Shown: positions 27,297 through 36,219 of the stretch, piece by piece
Layout: every line of letters starts with the position of its first letter
Numbering within the stretch: position 1 is the first letter of the stretch
Origin: Mycolicibacterium sp. lyk4-40-TYG-92
GTDB lineage: Bacteria > Actinomycetota > Actinomycetes > Mycobacteriales > Mycobacteriaceae
Assembly (NCBI RefSeq): GCF_030209435.1
Contig: NZ_JARVRX010000007.1
Span: forward strand, 124,001 to 188,000
Reading direction: 5' to 3'
Length of the DNA: 64,000 bases
Notes under the pieces: model-generated
What the model saw: the letters and a program-made list of their open reading frames with translations, nothing else
Databases searched by the model: none
Told to the model about the DNA's origin: nothing
Made by a program: the position numbers and the translations under genes

Positions 27297-28748
27297 TCAG
27301 CGGCCGCGCGCCGGTTGCGCCGCGGTCGATGCCGACGACGACGGCAGCGTGGACGGACGATCGATGATCGTCGATGACGGCCCGCCGACCCGATATCGCG
27401 CACCACGGTGCTCCTGCGGTAGCCGGTCGCCATTACCGAGCAGCTTGTGCCGCAACGACCCCGGCTGGTAGTCCGCCTGGTACGCACCACGCTCGGTGAG
27501 CACGGGAACCACGTGCTCGATCACGTCGGCGAAGGAGCCGGGGGTGATTGCATAAGCGAGGTTGAAACCGTCGACATCGGTCTCCGCGACCCACTCCTGC
27601 AAGGTGTCGGATACCGCAGCGCCCGATCCGACGATCCGTGGACCCATACCGCCGATCTCGCCCCACTCGGCGATGTCGCGGACCGTCCACTCCCGGCCAT
27701 CGGGGTCGGCCGACTGAAACGCCTTGACCGCGGACAGAATCGCATTCGAGTCGACATTGCCGATCGGCTCGTCCAACCCGTACCGGGCCAGATCCACACC
27801 CATCCACCCGGACATGAACACCAGCGCGCCTTCCGGGTCGCCGTAGGACAGCAACTCGCGATGCTTGGCGTGCGCCTCGGCATCGGTGGCCGCGGTGATC
27901 ACCGTCGACAGATTGAAGATCTTGGCGGAGTACGGATCCCGGCCGGCCAGCTCCAGCTCCCGGCGAATGGTCGAAACCGTCTCGGCCAGAATGGCTTTGG
28001 TTGGCGCCGCGGTGAAGATCGCCTCGGCGTTCTCGGCGGCGAAGCGTACCCCGCGCGGGGAGGAACCAGCCTGGTAGATCACCGGGGTACGTTGCGGCGA
28101 CGGCTCGGCGAGGTGCACTCCCGGCACGCTGAAATGCGTTCCGGAGTGTCCGATGTGGTGCACTTTGTCCGGTTCGGTGAACACGCCGCGCTCGCGGTCG
28201 CGGACCACCGCGTCGTCCTCCCAGGAGCCCTCCCACAACTTGTAGAGCACCTCGAGATATTCGTCAGCGTGGTCGTACCGGGCGTCGTGGGCCGGCTGGT
28301 CGGTCTGCCCCATGTTGCGCGCCGCCGCGGGCAGATAACCGGTGACCACATTCCAGCCGATCCGTCCCTTGGTCAGGTGATCCAGGGTCGATATCCGGCG
28401 CGCGAACGGATACGGGTGCTCGAACCCCGTGCCGGTGGTGATGCCGAATCCCAGATGCTCGGTCACCAGCGCCATCGCCGATACCAACAACAGCGGGTCG
28501 CCCACCGGAATCTGCGCGGCCTGCCGGATGGCGGCCTCGTCGCTGGCCCCGTAGACGTCGTACGTACCGAGCACATCGGCGATGAAGAGGCCGTCAAACC
28601 TGCCGCGCTCCAACAGCTTCGCCAGTTCGGTCCAGTACTCCAGGTCCTTGTAGCGCCAGGACTGATCCTCCGGATGCCGCCACAGCCCGGGTGACTGATG
28701 TGCGACACAGTTCATGTCGAAGGCGTTGAAGCGAATTTGTCGGGTCAC
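27297..28748 (-). CDS. NtaA/SnaA/DszA-family FMN-dependent monooxygenase
   Basis: A 483-residue LLM-class flavin monooxygenase. Family features are the N-terminal FNAFDMNCVAHQSPGLWRHPEDQ, GRFDGLFIADVLG, TLDHLTKGRIGWNVVTGYLPAAARNMG (FMN-binding region) and VIYQAGSSPRG. Such enzymes use FMNH2 from a separate reductase to oxidise sulfur, nitrogen or aromatic compounds. The last 35 residues (after RYRVGGPS) are low complexity. The start is GTG at 28748. An SDR gene lies just upstream on the same strand. The substrate is unknown. Confidence 0.9.
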   Translation of the reverse strand: MTRQIRFNAFDMNCVAHQSPGLWRHPEDQSWRYKDLEYWTELAKLLERGRFDGLFIADVLGTYDVYGASDEAAIRQAAQIPVGDPLLLVSAMALVTEHLGFGITTGTGFEHPYPFARRISTLDHLTKGRIGWNVVTGYLPAAARNMGQTDQPAHDARYDHADEYLEVLYKLWEGSWEDDAVVRDRERGVFTEPDKVHHIGHSGTHFSVPGVHLAEPSPQRTPVIYQAGSSPRGVRFAAENAEAIFTAAPTKAILAETVSTIRRELELAGRDPYSAKIFNLSTVITAATDAEAHAKHRELLSYGDPEGALVFMSGWMGVDLARYGLDEPIGNVDSNAILSAVKAFQSADPDGREWTVRDIAEWGEIGGMGPRIVGSGAAVSDTLQEWVAETDVDGFNLAYAITPGSFADVIEHVVPVLTERGAYQADYQPGSLRHKLLGNGDRLPQEHRGARYRVGGPSSTIIDRPSTLPSSSASTAAQPARGR

Positions 28749-28839
28749 TGCTCCACCGTGCCCACATCTCGCGTATCAGACACCGATTGCACTCAGCACG
28801 AACATTTTTCACCGATGTCAGCCGAGGTGGCGAACCACT

Positions 28840-29577
28840 TCAACGCAAGCTGTACCCGCCGTCGGGATAGATTGTGGAACCCGTCGTCGCGCCATTGAGG
28901 AACAGATGAACGACGGCGGCCGCGATCTCGTCCTCACGCGCCAATTTCCCGGTGGTCGAGGCTTCGACAAAATGGGCGAACGCCGCTTCCCGGACGGCCT
29001 GGGGCCGTTGGTTCCACAAATTGCCGTCCACGGTGCCGGGCGAGATGGCGTTCACCCGTACCGGCGCGAGTTCAACGGCCAAGCCGCGGGCCAGTCCCTC
29101 GATGGCGGCGTTGGCTGCGACGTAGGCGGGTGCCGCCCCGGCCGGCCGCACGCTGGCCGCCCCGGCCATCAGGACGACGGACGCATCGGCGGTCAGCACC
29201 GGCAGCGCGGCCTTGACGACGCGGTACTGGCCCCAGAACTTCGAGTCGAACGGCGACGCGGCGTCGGCCAATGAGAGTTCGCGCATCGATCCGGTGACGT
29301 AGGTGGCCGCGGTGGTGAATACGGCATCGACCGCGTCGAGCCGGGCGAACAGAGCGTCTATGGTGCGCTCGTCGGCGGTGTCGACGACCTGCCAGGTCGC
29401 CGCCGGGCCCAGGTCAGCGGCGGCCTTTTCGAGCGCACCCGCGCGGCGCCCGCCCAGCACCACCGCACCCCCAGCCGACACCACCAATCTGGCGACCGCG
29501 AAACCGATTCCGGACCCGCCGCCGACGAGGACGACCGTCCGATCCGCGAATGCGTCGCCGGCAAGGAAACTCTTCAT
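28840..29577 (-). CDS. Short-chain dehydrogenase with altered catalytic lysine
   Basis: A 245-residue SDR. The NAD(P) motif GGGSGIG is near residue 16. The expected catalytic YxxxK reads Y-V-A-A-N, so the lysine is replaced by Asn; the preceding Ser is in the MAGAAS stretch. The C-terminal SPGTVDGNLW and DGGYSLR fit the fold. The ATG at 29577 (MKSFLAGD) is the likely start. Some atypical SDR groups use YxxxN, so it may still bind nucleotide. It lies 91 bp upstream of the flavin monooxygenase and may act with it. Confidence 0.8.
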   Translation of the reverse strand: MKSFLAGDAFADRTVVLVGGGSGIGFAVARLVVSAGGAVVLGGRRAGALEKAAADLGPAATWQVVDTADERTIDALFARLDAVDAVFTTAATYVTGSMRELSLADAASPFDSKFWGQYRVVKAALPVLTADASVVLMAGAASVRPAGAAPAYVAANAAIEGLARGLAVELAPVRVNAISPGTVDGNLWNQRPQAVREAAFAHFVEASTTGKLAREDEIAAAVVHLFLNGATTGSTIYPDGGYSLR

Positions 29578-29687
29578 GACTCCGACACAATCGTCCGCGT
29601 CCGGCACCGTCAATCGATTCGATCAGTCTGACTCGCTTGGGATGGTTCCGCGAAGTGACGGAACCTGTTGCCGATCAAGGTTGTTGG

Positions 29688-30146
29688 TCAGATGCCGTCG
29701 ACGTAGTCGCCGGTGCAGATGTTGTAGTGCCCGGCCGGGTCGAACGTCTCGCCGTTGCCCGGGAAGTACCACTTCGCGGCCTGATACATCAGCTGGCCAT
29801 TGCAGGTGCCGAGGTTGTAGGCCACGATCGTCGCCGGTTGCTTGATCGACTGCGCGACACTGGTGGCGCCCGGCGGTATCCCGTAGGACAGACCTCTTCC
29901 GATGGCCTGTTCGCCGCCCCAGGACGACCAGGTGATGTCCCAGATATCGCCCGTCGGGTCACCGCCGTTGAAGACCCGCACCGGCCGGACCGTTCCGTAG
30001 CCCCGCACGCTCGGGTTCCAGACGCCGCCGAGAGTCGGCTGCGGGTCGGCGGACGCCGGCGGTGCGCCGGTCGTCGAGCAGGCGGCCACGGCAATGGTGG
30101 TAGCAATCGCCGCAGCGAGTTGTGTCGCGATTTTCGTCGTTTTCAT
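29688..30146 (-). CDS. Secreted, possibly lipid-anchored, hypothetical protein
   Basis: A 152-residue exported protein. The signal (MKTTKIATQLAAAIATTIAVAAC) ends in VAAC, a plausible lipobox. The mature part has Trp-rich blocks (WDITWSSWGGEQAIG) and two further cysteines (GTCNGQL, NICTGDY). It begins 5 bp after the stop of a second exported gene whose signal peptide shares the IATQLxA core, so the two look like a co-transcribed pair. I do not recognise the family. Confidence 0.75.
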   Translation of the reverse strand: MKTTKIATQLAAAIATTIAVAACSTTGAPPASADPQPTLGGVWNPSVRGYGTVRPVRVFNGGDPTGDIWDITWSSWGGEQAIGRGLSYGIPPGATSVAQSIKQPATIVAYNLGTCNGQLMYQAAKWYFPGNGETFDPAGHYNICTGDYVDGI

Positions 30147-30151
30147 CGGAG

Positions 30152-30580
30152 TCAGCCCAACTGGTAGGTGTCGCGTGACACTCGGAAGAAGTGTCCGGTG
30201 CTGGAATCGGTGCACGTCATACCCGAAACTTCACTGTCGCAGGTGATGGCGCCCACGGTTCTCGTTTGTCCGTAGTCGAGAGTCGGTGCGCCGTCGGGAA
30301 ATTCGTGATCCGAGTGCCAGTCGCCCCCGATGGGCGCGTGGCCCCAGTCGAGAATGAACCGGTTGCCCTTCCCGCCCACGGTGTAGTCCGCCGGGCGCGG
30401 GACGAACCACGTGTAGTCCTTGATCTCGCACATGGCACCGCCCGCACCCATCTTGCAGCCGACGTTCCCAGACGGGGACCGAAAGGCGTAGGTGTCGTCG
30501 GCGTGCGCGGTGGCCGCCAGGCCGATCGTTGCCGCGACGACCGCAGAAAGCTGCGTGGCGATCAGCGCCGGTTTCATCAT
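30152..30580 (-). CDS. Small secreted mycobacterial protein (DUF6636-like)
   Basis: A 142-residue protein with a cleavable signal peptide ending in ATAHA. The mature protein has FRSPSGNVGCKMG, MCEIKDYTW, a pair of cysteines in ITCDSEVSGMTC, and the C-terminal GHFFRVSRDTYQLG. This pattern is one I associate with DUF6636-type secreted proteins of mycobacteria. It is divergent from the fprA-like gene, with an IdeR box in the shared 241-bp gap. Function unknown. Confidence 0.75.
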   Translation of the reverse strand: MMKPALIATQLSAVVAATIGLAATAHADDTYAFRSPSGNVGCKMGAGGAMCEIKDYTWFVPRPADYTVGGKGNRFILDWGHAPIGGDWHSDHEFPDGAPTLDYGQTRTVGAITCDSEVSGMTCTDSSTGHFFRVSRDTYQLG

Positions 30581-30784
30581 CTTCGTGGCCTGCCTCTGTT
30601 CGGAAAGTGCTCATGGTGGGTGTCGACGGTTCGACGTCGGTCGCTCCCAAGGCTGCGGCCGACGCCTTGGTGATTTCTTGGCGCGCCGCCGGCCACGACT
30701 TTCGGACCTGAGACAAGTCGCTGCGCTGTGACGAGCGTCTCCGCCACCGCCCCGACGTAGGCCTTGCGGTACCTACGTACCAAT

Positions 30785-30803
30785 TTAGGCTTGCCTTACC
30801 TAA
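30785..30803. promoter_or_regulatory. IdeR (DtxR-type) iron box upstream of the fprA-like gene
   Basis: The 19-bp sequence TTAGGCTTGCCTTACCTAA has perfect outer arms (TTAGG/CCTAA). It matches 17 of 19 positions of the consensus TWAGGTWAGSCTWACCTWA, which I recall for IdeR. It lies 18 bp upstream of the ATG of the fprA-like gene, where a bound repressor would block expression in iron-replete cells. It could also affect the divergent secreted-protein genes. Confidence 0.8.
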
Positions 30804-30821
30804 TTCAGAGGGAGGTGCTGG

Positions 30822-32162
30822 ATGCGCGACATCCGGGTTGCAGTGATCGGGGCAGGTCCGGCCGGAATCTATGCGTCCGACATCCTGGTCGATGAATACC
30901 CGCAGGCCAGGGTCGATCTGTTCGATCGACTGCCGGCTCCGTACGGGCTGGTCCGGTACGGCGTGGCACCCGACCATCCCCGGATCAAGGAGATCATCAA
31001 GGCGCTACGCCGAGTGCTCTCCCGCGACGAGATCCGCTTCATCGGCAACGTGCATTACGGCACCGATCTGAAACTGTCCGATCTCCGCCGCTACTACGAC
31101 GCGGTCGTCTTCTCCACCGGCGCACGCGCCGACCGCCCGCTGGACATCCCCGGCATCGAGCTGCCCGGCAGCTACGGCGCCGCCGACTTCGTGTCCTGGT
31201 ACGACGGCCACCCCGACGTGCCGCGAACCTGGCCGTTGGAGGCCCGGAGTGTTGCGGTCCTTGGCGCGGGCAATGTGGCGCTCGACATCGCCCGGATGCT
31301 GGCCAAGCCTGCCGATGAGCAGCTGAGCACCGAGATCGCCGGCAATGTGTACCAAGGCCTTTCCCTGAATCAGGCCACCGATGTGCATGTGTTCGCGCGG
31401 CGCGGCCCGGCCCAGATCAAGTTCTCGCCGATGGAATTCCGCGAGTTGTCGCACTCCCCCAGCGTCGACGTGATCGTGCACCCGGAGGGCTTCGAGATCG
31501 ACGAGGCCAGCCAGCAGGCCATCAACACCAGCAAGTCCACCAAGCTCGTCGTCAACACCATGATGCGCTACCTCGACGTCGAGCCCACCGGTGCGCCGCA
31601 CCGCATCCATATTCATCTGTGCCAGTCGCCGGTTGCGGTGCTCGGCACCGACCGGGTCGAAGGATTGCGGACCGAACGCACAGAGCTGATCGGTGACGGA
31701 ACCGCGCGGGGCACCGGAGAATTCACCGATTGGCCGGTGCAGGCCGTCTACCGCGCCGTCGGTTACCTCGCGTCGCACTTGGCCGACCTGCCATTCGACC
31801 ACCACGCCGGTGTCGTGCCGCACGACGCCGGCCGGGTACTGGACCTCGATGGCGAGCTGATCGAAGGGACATACGTCACCGGCTGGATCAAACGCGGGCC
31901 CATCGGACTCATCGGGCACACCAAATCCGATGCGTCCGAGACGATCACCAGCCTGCTCGCGGACCTGCCCGGGCTCCGTGCGCCGGAGATCGGGGAAACC
32001 GATGCCATCCTGGAGCACCTGACCGGCAACGGCATCGACTACACGACGTGGGCGGAATGGAAGCGCCTCGACGCCCACGAGATCGCCCTTGGCGCACAGC
32101 AGGGCCGGGAGCGGGTCAAAGTGGTGCCCCGCGCGGACATGATCAGGGCCGGCCGACAGTAA
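30822..32162 (+). CDS. fprA: FprA-type ferredoxin/adrenodoxin-NADP reductase
   Basis: A 446-residue flavoprotein of the adrenodoxin reductase family. The FAD motif VAVIGAGPAGIYASDIL is at 5-21, followed by the hallmark APYGLVRYGVAPDHP. The NADP-binding motif AVLGAGNVALDIARML is near 143-158. The C-terminal GWIKRGPIGLIGHTKSDA is characteristic of FprA. It moves electrons from NADPH to ferredoxins or P450s. GGAGG lies 6 bases before the ATG. The upstream IdeR box suggests induction under iron limitation. This is probably one of several FprA paralogues. Confidence 0.9.
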   Translation: MRDIRVAVIGAGPAGIYASDILVDEYPQARVDLFDRLPAPYGLVRYGVAPDHPRIKEIIKALRRVLSRDEIRFIGNVHYGTDLKLSDLRRYYDAVVFSTGARADRPLDIPGIELPGSYGAADFVSWYDGHPDVPRTWPLEARSVAVLGAGNVALDIARMLAKPADEQLSTEIAGNVYQGLSLNQATDVHVFARRGPAQIKFSPMEFRELSHSPSVDVIVHPEGFEIDEASQQAINTSKSTKLVVNTMMRYLDVEPTGAPHRIHIHLCQSPVAVLGTDRVEGLRTERTELIGDGTARGTGEFTDWPVQAVYRAVGYLASHLADLPFDHHAGVVPHDAGRVLDLDGELIEGTYVTGWIKRGPIGLIGHTKSDASETITSLLADLPGLRAPEIGETDAILEHLTGNGIDYTTWAEWKRLDAHEIALGAQQGRERVKVVPRADMIRAGRQ

Positions 32163-32227
32163 GGGGTCGCACGCACGGAACGCCCCGACTCCGAACTTCC
32201 AACCGGAGTTGTCGTTAGCCTCACGTC

Positions 32228-32809
32228 ATGCCAACTGTGGGTCGGTACGCCAAGGGCGAGGCGAAGCGCGCGGAGATCAAGGACGTCGCGCTCGCGGTGC
32301 TGGAACGCGACGGTGAGGCCGGGGCGTCGATGCGGGCGATCGCCAATGAGGCGAACATCAGCCTGGCGGGCTTGATGCACTACTTCCCCACACGCGACGC
32401 CCTGTTGACCGAGCTGCAGCGCGACGGCGACGCCAAATTCGAAGAGCGGTACCGCAATTCGGGCGTCGGCATCGACCCCGGCGAAGTCATGGCACAGGCA
32501 ATGGCGGACAAGGCCGCGAAGCCGGGCTCGGGCACGGTTTATCTGTCCCTGGCCGCGGCCGCCGCGGTCGATCCGTCCCATCCGGCCGCGGAGTACCTGC
32601 GCCGGCGATACGAAGGGATGCGCGCGACCATCACCGAGTACGTGCGCCGGCAGCAGGCGGCCGGGGCCGTCCCTGCCCACATCGACGCCGAGTTCGCCGC
32701 GACCGCACTGATCGCCGCCGCCGACGGGATTCAGATCCAGTGGATGTCGGATCGCTCGATCGACATGGGCGCGCACGTGCGCGCGGTGTGGCGCGCGCTG
32801 CTCGCCTGA
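32228..32809 (+). CDS. TetR-family transcriptional regulator
   Basis: A 193-residue regulator with an N-terminal TetR helix-turn-helix (ASMRAIANEANISLAGLMHYFPTRDALLTELQ, about residues 35-66). The C-terminal ligand domain is all-helical (residues 90-190). It lies 65 bp after the fprA-like gene and 29 bp before the beta-glucosidase gene on the same strand, so its target could be either. No palindromic operator stands out. Confidence 0.9.
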   Translation: MPTVGRYAKGEAKRAEIKDVALAVLERDGEAGASMRAIANEANISLAGLMHYFPTRDALLTELQRDGDAKFEERYRNSGVGIDPGEVMAQAMADKAAKPGSGTVYLSLAAAAAVDPSHPAAEYLRRRYEGMRATITEYVRRQQAAGAVPAHIDAEFAATALIAAADGIQIQWMSDRSIDMGAHVRAVWRALLA

Positions 32810-32838
32810 CTCAAAACAGTGCAGTGTATGGTTTTTGT

Positions 32839-34233
32839 ATGAAGTGGAACCGGGTCGCCGTGGCATCAGCCGTTGTCTTCTCCCTGGGCCTCTCCGCCTG
32901 CGCCGCGAAGCAGGATGTGAAGCAGGAACGGACGGACAGCAGTTCGTCGTGGAGCCGCAACTTCTACTGGGGTACCGCGACCGCCGGCTACCAGGTGGAA
33001 GGCGACGCGCCTGACAGCAATTGGCGCCGATACGTCGACCGGACGGCCGGCAAGCCCGTCGCACCCGGCGCCGACCCGTTGAACGCCGGCCCGGTGGACC
33101 CGTACAAGCAGGCCGACGACTTCCGGCACCGCTACAAGGAAGACATCGCCAACGCGCACGCCATGGGCGTCAACACTTTTCGCTTCGGTGTCGAGTGGTC
33201 GCGGGTGATGCCGCAGCCCGGCGTATGGGACGAAAAGGAGCTGGCCTACTACGACGACGTGGTCGCGACCCTGCTCGCCAACGGTATGACGCCGATGATC
33301 ACGCTGATGCACTGGGTCTACCCCGGCTGGATCTCCGACCGCGGCGGCTTCCTCAACAACGTCGCGGCGTTCGAAGACTTCGCCAAGGCGATCACCAAAC
33401 GCTACGCAGGACAGGGCGCGCTGTGGGTGAGCATCAACGAGCCGCTCGCCTTCGGCGCGATGGAAGTGCGCACCGGCGCCATCAAGCCCGACCAGTTCGG
33501 CATGTTCCTCGACCGGGTCGCCGACGCCCACCGCGCCGTGTACCGCGCCGCGCACGACGCCGATCCCAAGGCCAAGGTCACCACCAATGAGGCCTACATT
33601 CCGCCGGAAGTGTTGGCGCAGTTCGCCGGATTCGGTGTCAAGGGCATCGAGGGCTCGTTCTTCGACCGCGTCAGGGACAGCCTCGACTACCTCGGGTTCG
33701 ACTACTACACGGGTACCGCCGAGGACAATCCGGCGTCGGCGCAGAGCATGGCGCAGCGCTGGAACATCAAACTGCAACCCGAGGACATCTACTACGTCGC
33801 GCGGCATTACGCCCAGCGGTATCCCGGCCTGCCCATCTATGTCGTCGAGAACGGCATGGTCACCGACAACGGCAAGCCGCGTTCCGATGGCGTGACGCGA
33901 TCGCAGTACCTCAGCGACACCGTGTTCTGGCTGCAGCGCGCCAAGGCCGACGGCATCCCGATCATCGGCTACAACTACTGGTCTCTGGTCGACAACTACG
34001 AATGGGGCAGCTACCGGCCCCGCTTCGGCCTGTATTCGGTTGACGCCCTTGGTGATCCGTCACTGAAGCGGGTGCCGACCGACGGTGTGGCGACGTACAC
34101 GCAGATCACGCGCGACGGTGGGACGCTGCCGGCATACCGGCCCGTGATCCCCGCAGCGCAGTGCTCGACGACCGTCGGCAAGGACAGCTGCGCGCCGCTG
34201 GACGTGAACGGGCCGACGGTCGCGCTGCGCTGA
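32839..34233 (+). CDS. Glycoside hydrolase family 1 lipoprotein (beta-glucosidase-like)
   Basis: A 464-residue GH1 enzyme with a lipoprotein signal, lipobox LSAC with Cys21. After it comes FYWGTATAGYQVEG, typical of GH1 N-termini. The acid/base is N200-E201-P202, and the nucleophile is E337-N338-G339. The conserved YNYWSLVDNYEWGSYRPRFGLYSVD block follows. Anchoring in the membrane suggests that it acts on extracellular glycosides, which is unusual because most GH1 enzymes are cytosolic. The start at 32839 is preferred because the longer frame runs antisense through the TetR end. Confidence 0.9.
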   Translation: MKWNRVAVASAVVFSLGLSACAAKQDVKQERTDSSSSWSRNFYWGTATAGYQVEGDAPDSNWRRYVDRTAGKPVAPGADPLNAGPVDPYKQADDFRHRYKEDIANAHAMGVNTFRFGVEWSRVMPQPGVWDEKELAYYDDVVATLLANGMTPMITLMHWVYPGWISDRGGFLNNVAAFEDFAKAITKRYAGQGALWVSINEPLAFGAMEVRTGAIKPDQFGMFLDRVADAHRAVYRAAHDADPKAKVTTNEAYIPPEVLAQFAGFGVKGIEGSFFDRVRDSLDYLGFDYYTGTAEDNPASAQSMAQRWNIKLQPEDIYYVARHYAQRYPGLPIYVVENGMVTDNGKPRSDGVTRSQYLSDTVFWLQRAKADGIPIIGYNYWSLVDNYEWGSYRPRFGLYSVDALGDPSLKRVPTDGVATYTQITRDGGTLPAYRPVIPAAQCSTTVGKDSCAPLDVNGPTVALR

Positions 34234-34307
34234 GTCAGGTCCCAACACGCGGGCCGAATTCCACGCAATGCGCCCGGGATCGCGGGGTTTCCAGCAGGAT
34301 CAGCGGT

Positions 34308-34661
34308 ATGAAACTAACTGCCATGCTCGCGCTCGCCGGGTTCGCCTCGATCACGATCGCCATCCCCAACGCCTCGGCGGCACCGTGTTCCGCGAGCGGG
34401 CTCGCCAGCACCGCGGGGACAGTCCTGTCCCAGGCCGGGGCCTACCTCGACGCCCATCCGGGCGCCAACGACGCCCTGACCAACGCGAGCTCGTCGGGAG
34501 ACGCCGAAGGCGCCGTCCGGGCATACTTCACCGCTCACCCCGGCGAATTCTTCGACCTGAAGAACATCGCACGGCCCCTGACGACGCTGCGCGGTCAGTG
34601 CGGTGGCATGTCGGTCAGCCCCGCACAGATGTCCGCGCTGTTCGACGCGTTGTCGTCCTGA
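34308..34661 (+). CDS. Haemophore-like secreted haem-binding protein
   Basis: A 117-residue exported protein with signal peptide cleaved after ASA. The mature part, beginning APCSASGLASTAGTVL, with YLDAHPGANDALTNAS, YFTAHPGEFFDLKNIARPL and a second Cys in LRGQCGG, fits the mycobacterial haemophore (Rv0203-like) family. Haem-binding residues are not conserved well enough to identify by eye. It stands alone between GH1 and a convergent thioesterase gene. Confidence 0.8.
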   Translation: MKLTAMLALAGFASITIAIPNASAAPCSASGLASTAGTVLSQAGAYLDAHPGANDALTNASSSGDAEGAVRAYFTAHPGEFFDLKNIARPLTTLRGQCGGMSVSPAQMSALFDALSS

Positions 34662-34686
34662 GCCGTGGCGGCAGGATGCTGCGCCG

Positions 34687-35217
34687 CTAGCGAGAAATGA
34701 TCAGACAGCTCGTCGATGCCTGCGCGAGGAGACGGCCCGCGTCGTCGATGAGGTCTGCTTTGGCGGCAGCCGTACGCCTGCCCAAATGGGTTACCTGTCC
34801 GATGCAGCGGACCGGGCCGGCGTCTTGCTTTATCGCACGGTAGAAGCGGGTCTGGTTGTCAGTGGTCGTGGGCACCAGGCCCGTTTCGAGGCTGCTGTGC
34901 ACGGCCATGGCCATAGCGGTGTCGGCGATGGTGCACACCATGCCGCCGTGAACCATGCCGATGACGTTGTAGTGCCACTCCTGCGGCTGGAATTGCAGAA
35001 CGATCCGCCCCTCGGCAATTTCGACCAGTTCGATGCCGAGGGTCGAATTCATCGGCGACTCGATGCCCTGTTGGTGAAAGTAGGCAATCGTCTCGAGGCC
35101 GGATCGAGAACCTGGCCTGGTGAGGATCTGCGGGTCCGACCAACCGTATTCGCGCCGGCGTGTGCGGCCATCTGCCAGCGCCGGCGAATCAGAAGTCACG
35201 GTCATTGAATGCTCCAT
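34687..35217 (-). CDS. PaaI-type hotdog-fold thioesterase
   Basis: A 176-residue thioesterase-like protein. The hotdog core has VIGMVHGGMVCTIADTAMAMAV (helix with HGG, the usual acyl-CoA site) and the strand VRCIGQVTHLGRRTAAAKADL. The ATG at 35217 is supported by GGAAGGAG about 8 bases upstream; an ATG at 35205 is possible. It starts 2 bp after the MpaB-like gene, so they form a two-gene operon. Substrate is probably an acyl-CoA. Confidence 0.85.
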   Translation of the reverse strand: MEHSMTVTSDSPALADGRTRRREYGWSDPQILTRPGSRSGLETIAYFHQQGIESPMNSTLGIELVEIAEGRIVLQFQPQEWHYNVIGMVHGGMVCTIADTAMAMAVHSSLETGLVPTTTDNQTRFYRAIKQDAGPVRCIGQVTHLGRRTAAAKADLIDDAGRLLAQASTSCLIISR

Positions 35218-35219
35218 TG

Positions 35220-36014
35220 TCAACGCTCCTTCCAGGTCTTGAGTTGCGGTACGGCCTTGAGCTGGATGAGGAGCGCCGCGCGCACCAGTCGACGGACCAT
35301 CCACACCACGGCCGTCGGCGGCTTCCGCTCCCCCACCGCAGCAAGGACGTGATCGGGTTCCAGCGACAAGATGACGGCACGGCCGACGGGATGTAGCGCG
35401 CGAGGCAACCACCGCTCGTTGAATTGGTTGATGAGCGATTCCGCACAGCGGTGCCCCTCGACCGAGAAGCCATACCACTGCGGGTCATGTTCGTAGTCGC
35501 GCAGCATCTGCTGCATACCGGTCCACGTATCGGGTATGCCCCGAATACGCATCTGCTCGCCGATCGCCCTCCAGTGGGCCACTTGGGCGGCCTTCTCGCT
35601 ATCGGTGAAGACGTCCAGCCCGACGATCTGGAAGATCTCGTCAAAGCCCAACGTGAACAAGGCAATTCCGTGCAGGAATGCTTCATTTGGCATGGCGTAG
35701 GCCTTGCCATAGTGGTCGTGCATCCGTACGACTCGGGCAACTGATTCCCGAGTCGCCGCACTCGAAGCGCCATCGCGCATCCAGTGCGCAAACGGTTCTG
35801 CCGTGTCGACGGCGCGCCGGGTACCCCTACGGTGAATCTTGCCCTTCCCGGCCCGATCCACGGGAGCAGCCTCCTCGGGCCCACCCACCACACGGATGAA
35901 ACCGACTGCGTACACAAGGTTTTTGACCACGTCGGCACCGACCGACGGCATTACTTTCGCCGGAATGCGATGCATGACCTCGGCCAGGTCGACAGCGGTG
36001 TCGGGTGTCTGCAT
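35220..36014 (-). CDS. MpaB-family oxygenase-like protein (DUF2236)
   Basis: A 264-residue protein of the MpaB/latex-clearing-like family, several members of which are haem oxygenases. The signature region is VARVVRMHDHYGKAYAMPNEAFLHGIALFTLGFDEIF, with the later block DPQWYGFSVEGHRCAESLINQFNERWLP. An ORF to 36194 exists, but its first 60 residues look non-coding. The ATG at 36014 is my choice. It is co-transcribed with a thioesterase, so an alkyl or acyl substrate is possible. Confidence 0.75.
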   Translation of the reverse strand: MQTPDTAVDLAEVMHRIPAKVMPSVGADVVKNLVYAVGFIRVVGGPEEAAPVDRAGKGKIHRRGTRRAVDTAEPFAHWMRDGASSAATRESVARVVRMHDHYGKAYAMPNEAFLHGIALFTLGFDEIFQIVGLDVFTDSEKAAQVAHWRAIGEQMRIRGIPDTWTGMQQMLRDYEHDPQWYGFSVEGHRCAESLINQFNERWLPRALHPVGRAVILSLEPDHVLAAVGERKPPTAVVWMVRRLVRAALLIQLKAVPQLKTWKER

Positions 36015-36219
36015 GACGGCGACTATGACAGCGCGGCCAAAGGCACGAAAACGGCAAAATGCCCAAGAATCGGCTTCTGTTCTGTGCGTTGCGCCGTCGC
36101 TGGGCACCGCCTGTGCACCCTGCCTAGTTCTCGGCTCAACACTGGTCACTCGGCACCTATCCTCGTTACCCGGCCTGGTCCACGATGGCCACATCTACCG
36201 GATCAAAGGAGATGACGGG

